Shown here: positions 15,665 to 23,617 of the stretch, piece after piece
Numbering within the stretch: position 1 is the first letter of the stretch
Layout: the number at the start of each line of letters is the position of its first letter
NCBI GenBank assembly: GCA_023435225.1
Contig: JAEYRX010000002.1
Location: forward strand, 62,001-126,000
Direction of reading: 5' to 3'
DNA: 64,000 nt
Source: Bacillota bacterium
GTDB taxonomy: Bacteria; Bacillota; UBA4882; UBA8346
The notes under the pieces: model-generated
What the model saw: only the letters and a program-made list of their open reading frames with translations
Told to the model about the DNA's origin: nothing
The model's database searches: none
Made by a program: the position numbers and the translations under genes

Positions 15665-16153
15665 ATGAATTGGCTAAATCTTTTCAAAAATTATCTGGCT
15701 AGAACTGTAAAAAAAAGGTCTTTACCACTCATAGATGATGGTACCAAACCATGGGTTAAGGCCAAAAAGTCAGATAGTAACCAATTGAAATCAGTGGCTG
15801 GAACTAAAGAAACCGGAACAACCAAAGTATCAAGAAATATTTCGAATCATAAGGAAGCAAAGTGGATTTTTCAAGTTGTAGCAGGTGTTGATCGTGGTCG
15901 AGAGTATATAGGTTTTACCAAAGAAATTAGAGTTGGACGGCATCCGGAAAATTTGATTTTATTGAGAGATCCTAAAGTCTCAAGATTTCATGCTTTATTT
16001 TATATAAAAGGGGTCAAACTTTTTATTGAAGATCTTGGAAGTACTAATGGAACTAAAGTAAATGATGTACTTATTTCAAAGAGAACTCAAGTAATCCCTG
16101 GCGATCAAATAAAAATAGGCGAAACAGTAATTCAAATTACACTTGATAAATAA
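15665..16153 (+). CDS. FHA domain protein
   Basis: About 162 residues from ATG 15665. The N-terminal 60 residues are basic and look disordered; the C-terminal half (about 65-160) is an FHA phosphothreonine-binding domain with 'IRVGRHPENLILLRDPKVSRFHALFYI' (Arg and Ser/His binding loop residues) and 'DLGSTNGTKVND'. It sits eight bases after rlmN and upstream of the PP2C phosphatase and the PASTA kinase, so it is a likely target or scaffold of that kinase. The start is not certain: AAGGGAAG lies about 15 bases upstream, and the frame is open back into rlmN. Confidence 0.88.
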   Translation: MNWLNLFKNYLARTVKKRSLPLIDDGTKPWVKAKKSDSNQLKSVAGTKETGTTKVSRNISNHKEAKWIFQVVAGVDRGREYIGFTKEIRVGRHPENLILLRDPKVSRFHALFYIKGVKLFIEDLGSTNGTKVNDVLISKRTQVIPGDQIKIGETVIQITLDK

Positions 16154-16254
16154 AGATATGTAAATAAGGGAGTTTCAGAATTACCATAATGAAGTTTTAA
16201 ATAATATGAAAATCCGACGGAGTTTTTAATGCCTAACATTTTGGGAGTGATGAC

Positions 16255-16947
16255 ATGAATATAGGCGCTAATACTGATAAAGGAAAAATTAGGGAACAAA
16301 ATGAAGATGCATTAGGCTATCGAGATAATCTTTTTGTTATTGCTGATGGTATGGGTGGCCATGAAGCTGGAGAAATAGCCAGCGCTATTGCTGTTGAAAC
16401 CATTTTAGCATATAATTTTGGATTTGATGTAAAGTCCGGGTTGTTTGAAGCGGTCGCCAAGGCTAATGAGGTTATTTTGGCGGAAATTGAAAAAAATCCG
16501 AATTTGAATGGTATGGGAACTACGGTTGCCGTACTTCTTCTAAAAGAAGAAGAAGCGTATGTTACTCATGTTGGGGATAGTCGTATTTATCAATTAACTG
16601 ATAATAATTTAGTTCAATTAACGACTGATCACTCATTTGTGGCGGAGCTGGTTAAAAACGGGAGTATTACTGAAGAAGAAGCCAAAACCCATCCGCAACG
16701 GAATATACTAACGAAAGCTCTTGGCACAAAAGGAAATTTTGATTATGAAGTCAATACTTTTCTTGTTCGTAAAGGCGATAAATTTTTACTTTGTAGTGAT
16801 GGCCTTACCAGTATGATCGAGGAAAAAAAAATTCAAGAGGTTCTGAGTGATGGAGACCCTCCACAGGATATTGCGGATGAATTAATTAGGATGGCAAATG
16901 AAAACGGTGGAACCGACAATATTAGTGTAATTGTCATTGAAGTATAG
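16255..16947 (+). CDS. prpC: PP2C-type Ser/Thr phosphatase (Stp1/PrpC)
   Basis: 230 residues, typical bacterial PP2C length. Metal-binding motifs are visible: 'REQNEDALG' (Asp/Glu), 'FVIADGMGGHEAGE', 'THVGDSRIYQL', 'LTTDHSFV', 'LLCSDGLT' and the final 'GTDNISVIVIEV'. It dephosphorylates targets of the neighbouring PASTA kinase. TTGGGAGTG precedes the ATG. The gene order prpC-prkC-rsgA-rpe is the common Firmicutes arrangement. The 270-base gap to prkC holds palindromic repeat copy D. Confidence 0.95.
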   Translation: MNIGANTDKGKIREQNEDALGYRDNLFVIADGMGGHEAGEIASAIAVETILAYNFGFDVKSGLFEAVAKANEVILAEIEKNPNLNGMGTTVAVLLLKEEEAYVTHVGDSRIYQLTDNNLVQLTTDHSFVAELVKNGSITEEEAKTHPQRNILTKALGTKGNFDYEVNTFLVRKGDKFLLCSDGLTSMIEEKKIQEVLSDGDPPQDIADELIRMANENGGTDNISVIVIEV

Positions 16948-17037
16948 TTATTGAGAAGGATTTAGGATTTAAATGGCGAAATTTATTAGGCTATATAGGA
17001 ATGATATGAAGTTAATTTTTTACCTAATAATTAATTG

Positions 17038-17151
17038 AGGGATTTGTATAATCTAAAATCTAAGCATTGGCCACAATATATTGATAGATATTTGGGTAAA
17101 ATACCATATATTGCGGATGAAGGCTTGAAAAATGTAACTAGGCAACTTCCT
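17038..17151 (+). repeat. Nested palindromic repeat, copy D (upstream of prkC)
   Basis: AGGGATTTGTATAATCT at the left and GTAACTAGGCAACTTCCT at the right, with inner CACAATATATTGATAG and CCATATATTGCGG. The most diverged copy: the arms no longer pair along their full length. It ends about 70 bases before the prkC TTG. Confidence 0.7.
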
Positions 17152-17221
17152 GAATTAGCAATTTCTAAAAGCTATAATTGAAAATAATTATTGATATTTT
17201 TCCTGGAGATGAGGTGAAAGC

Positions 17222-18856
17222 TTGGTAGGCAAGGTTTTAGGAAACCGTTATCACCTTTTGGAGCTTATTGGACAAGGTGGTATGGCCTTAGTATATAAAG
17301 CAGAATGTTCTCTTTTATGTCGCGCAGTTGCTGTGAAGGTTTTACGACCACAATATGCCAGTGATGCTGAATTTGTTGAAAGATTTAGACGTGAAGCTAG
17401 AGCGGCCGCCAGTTTATCACATCCAAATATTGTAAGTATTTACGATGTCGGCCAGGAAGACGGCATGGATTATATTGTTATGGAGTATATTCCGGGCGAC
17501 AATCTAAAAGATATTATTAAAAAAGAAGCTCCATTTACCATTGAAAGAACATTGGATATTACCAGGCAAATTACAGAAGCCCTTAATCATGCTCATCAAA
17601 GAAATATAGTACATCGTGATATTAAGCCTCACAATATTTTAATAACCCCTGACGGGCAAGTAAAAGTGACTGATTTTGGGATTGCCCGGGCTATTAGCGC
17701 CAGTTCTTTTACCCAAGCCGGTATTGTAGTAGGTTCGGTACAGTACTCATCTCCGGAGCAAGCAAAAGGTGGAATAGTCGGACCCCAGTCGGATTTGTAT
17801 TCTTTAGGTTGTGTATTGTATGAGATGTTAACAGGGGCAGTGCCGTTTGAAGGAGATACATCAATTTCAATAGCTTTAAAGCATATTCAGGAAGAATTCA
17901 CATCTATTAAACAGATTAGAAAGGATATACCTCCGGCGGTTGAAACTATTATCGAAAAGGCCATGGCTAAAGATTTGGAAGAAAGATATCCTTCAGCAAT
18001 TGCCATGCTTAAAGATATTGTTAACGCTAACGCTAGATCAGCCAGTGACTATAGATTATTAGGAGAAACCGAGTCACCTACTCAAGTTTGGAATAAGATT
18101 GCCGAAGATAAACCTGAAAGGAAAAAAAGTAACTGGATGCTCTGGGTGGTTGCTAGTATAGCGAGCTTATTTTTAGTATCTTTTTTGTTACTGTTTTTTC
18201 TGAATATTATTTTACCACCTCCACCGGAAGTAACAGTTCCCAACCTTATCGGTCAGGATGTAACTAAGGCTCGGGAGACTTTAGCGCAGATAAACTTGAA
18301 TCTACGAGTGATTAACCGGCTTTATAATTCGGCATATCCAACCGACGCAATTATTTCTCAAAAACCTTTACCGGGAACGGAAAAACGAATTCGTAGCGCG
18401 GTTGAAGTAGTATTAAGTAAAGGTCCTCAATTAGTTAGAGTTCCGGATTTAATTGGAAAAACACAGATTGAAGCGGAACTTGCATTAGAGGAAGTTGGAC
18501 TTAAATTAGGCGATATTTTATCTGCTAATAACCCGGGGCAATCAGACGGTATTGTAATAAAGCAACTTCCGGCACAAGATACTCAAATTGAATGGGGCGC
18601 CAGCGTATCTATAACAATTAATATATTAGACACTAATTTAGTAGAGGTTCCTAATTTCATCAGCCGACCATTATCGGAGGTCAGAGCCGAGTTAGGCAAT
18701 CTTGGGATGGTCTTTAACCAGGCGACTTTGGCTCCCAGTGATATCTATCCTGAAGGAGTAGTAGTTGATCAACGACCGGTCCCTTATGATAAGGTACCAT
18801 TGGGAACAGCCATGAATTTTATTGTTAGTTCGGGACCATCTAAGAAGTCCCAGTGA
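17222..18856 (+). CDS. prkC: Serine/threonine protein kinase with PASTA domains (PrkC/Stk1)
   Basis: 544 residues. Cytoplasmic kinase domain (1-270) with 'LIGQGGMALVY', Lys39 in 'AVAVKVL', 'HRDIKPHNIL' (catalytic Asp133) and DFG at 151-153; one membrane helix (about 303-328); three extracellular PASTA repeats (about 335-401, 402-470, 471-540), each starting '(V)PNLIG/PDLIG/PNFIS'. The kinase senses muropeptides or lipid II and controls growth and germination. The start is TTG 17222 with GAGGTG upstream. The Bacillus protein also has three PASTA repeats. Partner phosphatase and FHA protein lie upstream; ReoM, a kinase substrate in other species, lies 2.4 kb downstream. Confidence 0.96.
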   Translation: MVGKVLGNRYHLLELIGQGGMALVYKAECSLLCRAVAVKVLRPQYASDAEFVERFRREARAAASLSHPNIVSIYDVGQEDGMDYIVMEYIPGDNLKDIIKKEAPFTIERTLDITRQITEALNHAHQRNIVHRDIKPHNILITPDGQVKVTDFGIARAISASSFTQAGIVVGSVQYSSPEQAKGGIVGPQSDLYSLGCVLYEMLTGAVPFEGDTSISIALKHIQEEFTSIKQIRKDIPPAVETIIEKAMAKDLEERYPSAIAMLKDIVNANARSASDYRLLGETESPTQVWNKIAEDKPERKKSNWMLWVVASIASLFLVSFLLLFFLNIILPPPPEVTVPNLIGQDVTKARETLAQINLNLRVINRLYNSAYPTDAIISQKPLPGTEKRIRSAVEVVLSKGPQLVRVPDLIGKTQIEAELALEEVGLKLGDILSANNPGQSDGIVIKQLPAQDTQIEWGASVSITINILDTNLVEVPNFISRPLSEVRAELGNLGMVFNQATLAPSDIYPEGVVVDQRPVPYDKVPLGTAMNFIVSSGPSKKSQ

Positions 18857-18868
18857 GCAAATATTTAA

Positions 18869-18971
18869 AAAGGAGTCAGTAATGTAAGTATATATTTGTT
18901 GGTCCTTTAGATGTTTTTTAGTTCGGAGCGTATGTTTATCCTTCTGACTCCTGTCTCCTGACTACTGATTA
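18869..18971 (+). repeat. Phrase repeat, family 'GGAGTCAG / CTGACTCC'
   Basis: One GGAGTCAGTAATG phrase at the left; CTGACTCCTGTCTCCTGACTACTGATTA (three variants of the reverse complement) at the right; about 60 unrelated bases between. It fills the gap between prkC and rsgA. The same phrase family recurs at 25129-25222. Confidence 0.65.
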
Positions 18972-18997
18972 CTTTTAAAAAATGTGAGGATTTTAGC

Positions 18998-19879
18998 TTG
19001 GCAATTGGTAGGGTTGTTAGAGCAATAGCAGGTTTTTATTATATTGAGACACCTGAAGTTAATGATTTACCGGTTGAATGTTCCATCCGGGGGAAACTAA
19101 AATTAAAGTCTGAAGGAATTTTAGTTGGGGACCGGGTTGAATATGATCCGGAACAAGGAGTCATAATAGATATTTTGCCACGGGAATCAGTGCTTAAAAG
19201 GCCGTTTATTGCTAATGTCGACTGTATTGTGTTGGTTTTTGCGCATCAAAACCCTGAACCCAGTGGTATTTTAATTACTAAGTTTTTAGTATTAGCTGCA
19301 GCGAATGGTATTCCTCATTTACTTGTTTTTAATAAATCGGATTTGGTAAGTAAAACCAAGGCTAATAAAATTAGCGATTTTTATCGCAAATGTGGTTATC
19401 AGACAATCTGCACCAGCGTTATTACAAATCAAGGCAAACTAAAACTAAAACAGGCTTTAAATGGTAAAATAACTGCTTTTGCCGGACCTTCCGGAGTTGG
19501 GAAATCCGCTCTGGTAAATATGATAGCTCCGGGATTAAAACTAAAAACGGGTTCGGTTAGTGAGAAAATTGGACGAGGAAAACATACTACCCGTGAAGTG
19601 CAGTTAATGAAGGTTAATGCTATAAGTTATATAGCGGATACACCAGGTTTTTCACAGATTGATTTTGATTTTATTAAACCGGAAGAATTAGCTGGATATT
19701 TCCCGGATTTTAATGTTGTTGAAGGGTCTTGTAAATTTAATTCTTGCCTTCACCAAAATGAGCCGGGTTGTAAGGTGAAAAATGCGGTTGAAACCGGTGA
19801 AATCGAGAAAATTCGCTATGAAGCTTATTTAGAGTTGTTAAGGGAAATAAAAAATAATTGGGCGAATCGTTATCGTTAG
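18998..19879 (+). CDS. rsgA: Ribosome small subunit-dependent GTPase RsgA
   Basis: 293 residues. N-terminal OB fold (about 1-65), then a circularly permuted GTPase: G4 'VFNKSDL' comes before G1 'GPSGVGKSALVN', followed by G3 'DTPGFSQ', and a C-terminal zinc knuckle with 'GSCKFNSCLHQNEPGC'. It acts late in 30S subunit maturation. The start is TTG 18998 with GAGGATTTTAGC upstream. In line with the usual order between prkC and rpe. Confidence 0.95.
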   Translation: MAIGRVVRAIAGFYYIETPEVNDLPVECSIRGKLKLKSEGILVGDRVEYDPEQGVIIDILPRESVLKRPFIANVDCIVLVFAHQNPEPSGILITKFLVLAAANGIPHLLVFNKSDLVSKTKANKISDFYRKCGYQTICTSVITNQGKLKLKQALNGKITAFAGPSGVGKSALVNMIAPGLKLKTGSVSEKIGRGKHTTREVQLMKVNAISYIADTPGFSQIDFDFIKPEELAGYFPDFNVVEGSCKFNSCLHQNEPGCKVKNAVETGEIEKIRYEAYLELLREIKNNWANRYR

Positions 19880-19965
19880 TAAGGGCTTTTTGCGTTGTTA
19901 GTTGATTTAAGATTCGCAATTTATGGTTATTAAGCAAAAAGCTTTATAAAGGGAGTATAGGCAAC

Positions 19966-20619
19966 ATGATTAAATTGGCACCATCAATTTTAAACGCTGA
20001 TTTGGTTAATCTGGAAAGAGAAGTAAAAAAAATAGCTTCGGCCGATTGGATTCATTTTGATGTAATGGATGGACATTTTGTTCCTAATCTTACTTTTGGA
20101 CCGATGTTTGTCTCGGCTATTCGTAAAGTATCTGATTTACCGATTGAGTCCCATTTAATGGTTGATAATCCGGAGTTTTTTATACCATTATATGCAAAAG
20201 AAGGCTGTAAACGGATTATTATTCAAGTTGAAACAGGTTGTCATCTACACCGATTGATTCAACATATTAAAGAATATGGTTGCGAAGCCGGAGTAGCTCT
20301 TAATCCTGCCACTCCACTTAATTGTTTGGAGTACATATTGCCGGATCTGGATTCGGTATTAATAATGACTGTTAATCCCGGTTACGGTGGACAGAAATTG
20401 ATAGACAATGTAATTCCTAAGATTAAACAGTTAAAAAATGATATTTTAGCCCGGGGTTTAAAATGTCAAATTGAAGTTGATGGAGGAGTCAATTGGGAAA
20501 ATATAAAAACATTAATTGGAGCAGGAGTGGATATTATTGTAGCCGGAACTTTGATTTTTTGCGATCCCAATCCGGATGAAGTTATTGTAAAGTTAAAAAA
20601 TACTATCAATTCCAGATAA
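19966..20619 (+). CDS. rpe: Ribulose-phosphate 3-epimerase
   Basis: 217-residue TIM barrel with 'LAPSILNADLVNLEREV', the metal/substrate residues in 'HFDVMDGHFVPNLTFGP' and 'SHLMVDNPE', the phosphate-binding 'MTVNPGYGGQKLI' and 'VDGGVNWENI'. It interconverts ribulose-5-P and xylulose-5-P in the pentose phosphate pathway. AAGGGAG precedes the ATG. Normal length. The thiamine pyrophosphokinase gene that often follows rpe in this cluster is absent; a CheX-like gene follows. Confidence 0.97.
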   Translation: MIKLAPSILNADLVNLEREVKKIASADWIHFDVMDGHFVPNLTFGPMFVSAIRKVSDLPIESHLMVDNPEFFIPLYAKEGCKRIIIQVETGCHLHRLIQHIKEYGCEAGVALNPATPLNCLEYILPDLDSVLIMTVNPGYGGQKLIDNVIPKIKQLKNDILARGLKCQIEVDGGVNWENIKTLIGAGVDIIVAGTLIFCDPNPDEVIVKLKNTINSR

Positions 20620-20699
20620 ATACTTTTTACGTACGGATGATTTAAGTTTGGTGATATCATTTTATAGTATAGTATTTATACTTAAAGGAGGTAATTACA

Positions 20700-21176
20700 C
20701 TGTCTTTTGATCATATTGATTCATTTGTAAAGGCTGCCTACCAAGTTATAGAAACAATGTTAAATCCTCAGGTTGAAGCCGGCAAACCTTTTTTTAATGA
20801 TGAGCCTTTAACAAAATATGAAGTATGTGTTTTAGTTGGAGTATTAGGGGATTTACAAGGGCAAGTAATTTGTGGTATGAAATCGGAGACGGCTACCAGC
20901 ATAATCTCTCAAATGCTTGGGATGGAAGTAAAAGAGATTGACCAGATGGGTGAAAGTGCAATTTGTGAGCTTAAGAACATTATTGTAGGTACTGCCAGCA
21001 CTAATTTATCGTTAGTTGGTTATCGTTGTAATATTACTCCGCCTTTATTTTTAATGGACGGAAAAGTACCGGATTTTTTAAAACATATTCATACCGCATT
21101 AGCTATTCCTATTAAAACTCCTTTTGGTGATGTTGATATTAACTTAGCCTTGCGTAAAGATGAAATCCAAGGGTAG
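20700..21176 (+). CDS. CheX-like chemotaxis phosphatase domain protein with a CTG start
   Basis: 158 residues if translation starts at CTG 20700. AGGAGG at 20686-20691 lies eight bases before this CTG, and the frame then reads (M)SFDHIDSFVKAAYQVIETM, which matches the usual N-terminal helix of CheX/CheC-type proteins; the first ATG (20757) would remove that helix and has no ribosome site. The phosphatase motif E-x2-N is present in 'GESAICELKNIIVG'. CheX proteins dephosphorylate CheY~P, and stand-alone relatives occur outside chemotaxis operons. No chemotaxis gene lies in the window, so the partner is unknown. A rare start codon may keep expression low. Confidence 0.82.
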   Translation: MSFDHIDSFVKAAYQVIETMLNPQVEAGKPFFNDEPLTKYEVCVLVGVLGDLQGQVICGMKSETATSIISQMLGMEVKEIDQMGESAICELKNIIVGTASTNLSLVGYRCNITPPLFLMDGKVPDFLKHIHTALAIPIKTPFGDVDINLALRKDEIQG

Positions 21177-21273
21177 TAGTCGTCCACGCCAGCTACAAGC
21201 ATCGATAGCATTTTGCAATCACCAGGATTGATTTTGTAAATTTTGGGTATACTTTCCTTAAGAGGTGGAATTA

Positions 21274-21540
21274 ATGTCCGAATCAACCGAAATTACAAGA
21301 CGTTTTGCTGCTAAGGATGATAATTTATCCGAAGTTGGTTTGGTTTTACATGAAGTATGTATAGCTTTAAAGGAAAAAGGTTATGACCCTTTAGATCAGA
21401 TTGTCGGTTATCTTCTTTCGGGAGACCCTGCTTATATCACAAGTCATCGAAACGCCAGAGTTTTGATTAGAAGATTGGAGCGCGATCAGATTTTAGAGGA
21501 ATTAGTAAACTCATATTTAAAAAAAGAAGGAATCGGTTAA
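21274..21540 (+). CDS. reoM: ReoM/IreB family protein (UPF0297, DUF965)
   Basis: 88 residues from ATG 21274 with AAGAGGTGG upstream (a GTG nine bases earlier lies inside that site). The core 'VCIALKEKGYDPLDQIVGYLLSGDPAYITSHRNARVLIRRLERDQILEELV' is diagnostic. In Enterococcus and Listeria the IreB/ReoM protein is phosphorylated by the PASTA kinase on N-terminal Thr residues and controls MurA turnover; Thr4 or Thr8 in 'SESTEITRR' are the candidate sites here. The usual neighbours ruvX and alaS are not present; instead the kinase operon lies 2.4 kb upstream. Confidence 0.92.
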   Translation: MSESTEITRRFAAKDDNLSEVGLVLHEVCIALKEKGYDPLDQIVGYLLSGDPAYITSHRNARVLIRRLERDQILEELVNSYLKKEGIG

Positions 21541-21563
21541 TTAAAAAGTTCTAAAATACTGCT

Positions 21564-21690
21564 TAATCCCATAATTTTAAGGAGGGAACCTACTAAAACG
21601 GCGTTTTGCGTAATGGTTTGTGATACGGGATAGATGATAACTCTCGATACAAATCAGACAAACGCAAAGCCTGAAAAAGGAGTGGGATTA
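21564..21690 (+). promoter_or_regulatory. Foldable 5' leader of the FMN-binding split-barrel gene (candidate cis-regulatory RNA)
   Basis: Nested pairings can be drawn by eye: P1 TAATCCCA (21564-21571) with TGGGATTA (21683-21690), which includes the A of the start codon; P2 around GGCGTTTTGCGT (about 21600-21611) with ACGCAAAGCC (21662-21671); P3 GGTTTGT (about 21615-21621) with ACAAATC (21649-21655); P4 CGGGA (21627-21631) with TCTCG. The ribosome site AAAAAGGAG lies next to the 3' strand of P1. I cannot assign it to a known riboswitch class. Pairing is by eye only. Confidence 0.4.
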
Positions 21691-22148
21691 TGTCTCTCCT
21701 AATGGGAACCGAGTTAAACTCAGTATTATTGGCTTTTTTTGAAAAACGAGTAAATGCGATTATTATTGCTTCATTAGATGAGGATCTTACTCCTCATACT
21801 GCTCCTTTTAATTATATTATTGCAACCGACACGAAACATTTAAGAGTAGCGATCTCTAAACTTCAGCAAACTTATGAGAATATTATTAACAATGTTTGCG
21901 TTGATTTGGTAGTGTTTGATGAAGGGGATTTAGCGGTATCTATCAAGGGTTCAGCCCGGGTTATTAAGGAATCTATGGAAACTGATTGTAATATGGGGAT
22001 TATTGAGATTGAGGTTACTGAGGTCCGTAAAAATAATTCGCCTGACTTTTTTGTAACGCAAGGAATCAGAATATGGCATAAAAGCGAGCCTAGTTTGTAT
22101 TTTTCGCGCCGGATCTTCTCGGAACTATGTAAACCATCTAACGGATGA
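21690..22148 (+). CDS. Pyridoxamine 5'-phosphate oxidase-like FMN-binding split-barrel protein
   Basis: 152 residues with the split-barrel pattern 'FEKRVNAIIIASLDEDLTPHTAPFNYIIATDTKHLRVAISKLQQTYENIINNVCVDLVVF...ISIKGSARVIKE'. Proteins of this type bind FMN or F420 at the dimer interface; few have a known substrate. AAAGGAGTGGG precedes the ATG and a long structured leader precedes that. It stands alone between reoM and a lipoprotein. Enzyme activity is not assigned. Confidence 0.78.
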   Translation: MSLLMGTELNSVLLAFFEKRVNAIIIASLDEDLTPHTAPFNYIIATDTKHLRVAISKLQQTYENIINNVCVDLVVFDEGDLAVSIKGSARVIKESMETDCNMGIIEIEVTEVRKNNSPDFFVTQGIRIWHKSEPSLYFSRRIFSELCKPSNG

Positions 22149-22202
22149 AATTGAGTTCCTTGCAGGATAATTAATTTTTATTATAATTAAGGGAGCATAA
22201 TT

Positions 22203-23168
22203 ATGCGTAAGTTTGCATTGCTGTTAATTGTAATAGTAGCAGTTTTTTTAAGTGGTTGTAGCGGGGAAATTCCTTCCCCGTATGAAGGTATTTATCAATT
22301 AAAATTAAAGACCTTAACTATTTTTGACCTTGATCCTAAGAATTTAACATTATACTGGAATTTTGCCGAGTTGACCGATTCCAAACCGGAAGAATTGAAA
22401 GTTGAAGAGGGAATCGATTATCAAAAATTCCAGCAGTATAAATTTGGTTTCTTTCGTTTAGGTAATAATGAAGAAAAAGTATGGTTATTAATGACTAAAG
22501 ATTCGATTGGTTATTGGAATGATTTTTACATCGACCAAAACTGTGATTTAACTATTACTAAAAAGGAAAAAGTAAAGAGTTTTCAAACGAACCAGGGAAA
22601 AGACCATGGTTTCATTACTAAGGAATCGTTTTCCTTAATTCCAATATCGATAAAAGTTAATTATAAAGGCTTTACTAAGGAATATGAGAAAAATCTTTAT
22701 TTCTTCATTTCGACCGTTGACTATTCGAAAAAGGATAAATCCGACCCTTTTGTTAGAATAATTAGCGCCAGTTTTTTAGAGGGGGAAGTAAAGGTTTTAA
22801 AAGAAAAGGATGAAAAGCTGGTTTCATTCCGAATAATTGATACCAATGGTAATGGATGTTTTAACGATTTTGGAAAAGATTATATATATATGGATTTAAA
22901 TAATGATGGCTTCTATAAAAAGAATGAAAGTCAAACATTAAACCAATTTTTTGATTCCGAATCAGGGAAAAAACAATTACGGTTAAATATGTTACCGTTT
23001 TCTTTAAAGTTAGCTATTATAGAAGCAACTGCTGATTTTGATCTATCGCAATTGGAACCGGAGCAAAACGTAACACCGGAAACACCGGAGGCAAAAAATT
23101 CTCCTGCAGTTTCAGATGATTCGGTTGCTGAAGATGAACCGGTATCCGGTGGAGAAAAAAACAATTGA
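22203..23168 (+). CDS. Lipoprotein of unknown function
   Basis: 321 residues with a signal peptide and lipobox 'VFLSGCSG' (Cys about 19), so exported and lipid-anchored. The mature part has many aromatic and Lys residues and two stretches rich in Asp/Asn that look like calcium-binding loops ('DFYIDQNCDLTITKKEK', 'DTNGNGCFNDFGKDYIYMDLNNDGFYKKNES'), the second resembling EF-hand or thrombospondin type 3 loops. The C-terminus is Pro/Glu/Asp-rich and low-complexity. I do not recognise a named family. A terminator follows directly. Confidence 0.8.
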   Translation: MRKFALLLIVIVAVFLSGCSGEIPSPYEGIYQLKLKTLTIFDLDPKNLTLYWNFAELTDSKPEELKVEEGIDYQKFQQYKFGFFRLGNNEEKVWLLMTKDSIGYWNDFYIDQNCDLTITKKEKVKSFQTNQGKDHGFITKESFSLIPISIKVNYKGFTKEYEKNLYFFISTVDYSKKDKSDPFVRIISASFLEGEVKVLKEKDEKLVSFRIIDTNGNGCFNDFGKDYIYMDLNNDGFYKKNESQTLNQFFDSESGKKQLRLNMLPFSLKLAIIEATADFDLSQLEPEQNVTPETPEAKNSPAVSDDSVAEDEPVSGGEKNN

Positions 23169-23177
23169 ATCGTATTG

Positions 23178-23206
23178 TAAAACCGCTATCAAGCGGTTTT
23201 ATTATA
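23178..23206 (+). terminator. Terminator after the lipoprotein gene
   Basis: AAAACCGC, loop TATCAA, GCGGTTTT, then ATTATA. An eight-base stem ten bases after the stop; works in both directions. Confidence 0.8.
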
Positions 23207-23244
23207 TAAAAAATACTAGGATTCAAAGTTAACATATGATACTA

Positions 23245-23503
23245 TATATGTTGCGGTGATTTTTTGAGATACAGATTTTATAGCAACATATATTCCTTGA
23301 TTTATATTGTATTTATATTCAATGATGTTTGTTGTTTACAAAGTTTTGATTTTTATATAATGTGACTTTGTAAACAACTTAAAAAAGTTCAATAAATTCA
23401 CCATTCACAGCCGGTTTTTAGGATGTGAATGTTTAACTAAAGCTTTTTTCAACTTATATGTTGCGGTGATTTTTTGAGATACAGATTTTCATAGCAACAT
23501 ATA
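23245..23503 (+). repeat. Two direct 48-bp repeats in the thrC upstream region
   Basis: TATATGTTGCGGTGATTTTT...TAGCAACATATA occurs at 23245-23292 and again at 23455-23503 with a single inserted C. Each unit has self-complementary ends (TATATGTTGC / GCAACATATA) so each can form a hairpin. A second phrase, ATGTGAATGT-TTAA-TAAAG, follows the spacer after each unit (about 23423 and 23567). The 450-base gap between the lipoprotein and thrC holds no gene. Confidence 0.8.
23331..23378 (+). promoter_or_regulatory. Perfect 13-bp inverted repeat with embedded TATAAT upstream of thrC
   Basis: GTTGTTTACAAAG (23331-23343) and CTTTGTAAACAAC (23366-23378) enclose 22 AT-rich bases that include TATAAT (23356-23361). 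The left arm contains TTTACA, a -35-like hexamer, with a 15-base spacer. This looks like an operator around a promoter. The regulator is unknown. Confidence 0.5.
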
Positions 23504-23617
23504 CTACTTCTTGGTCTGTAAGATGAAAAAAGTAAAAATCAAGCTTCAACGAATTTGCATATAGTATGTGAATGTATTAATTAAAGTATTGATATCCTTA
23601 TTTAGCAGGTGATTAAA

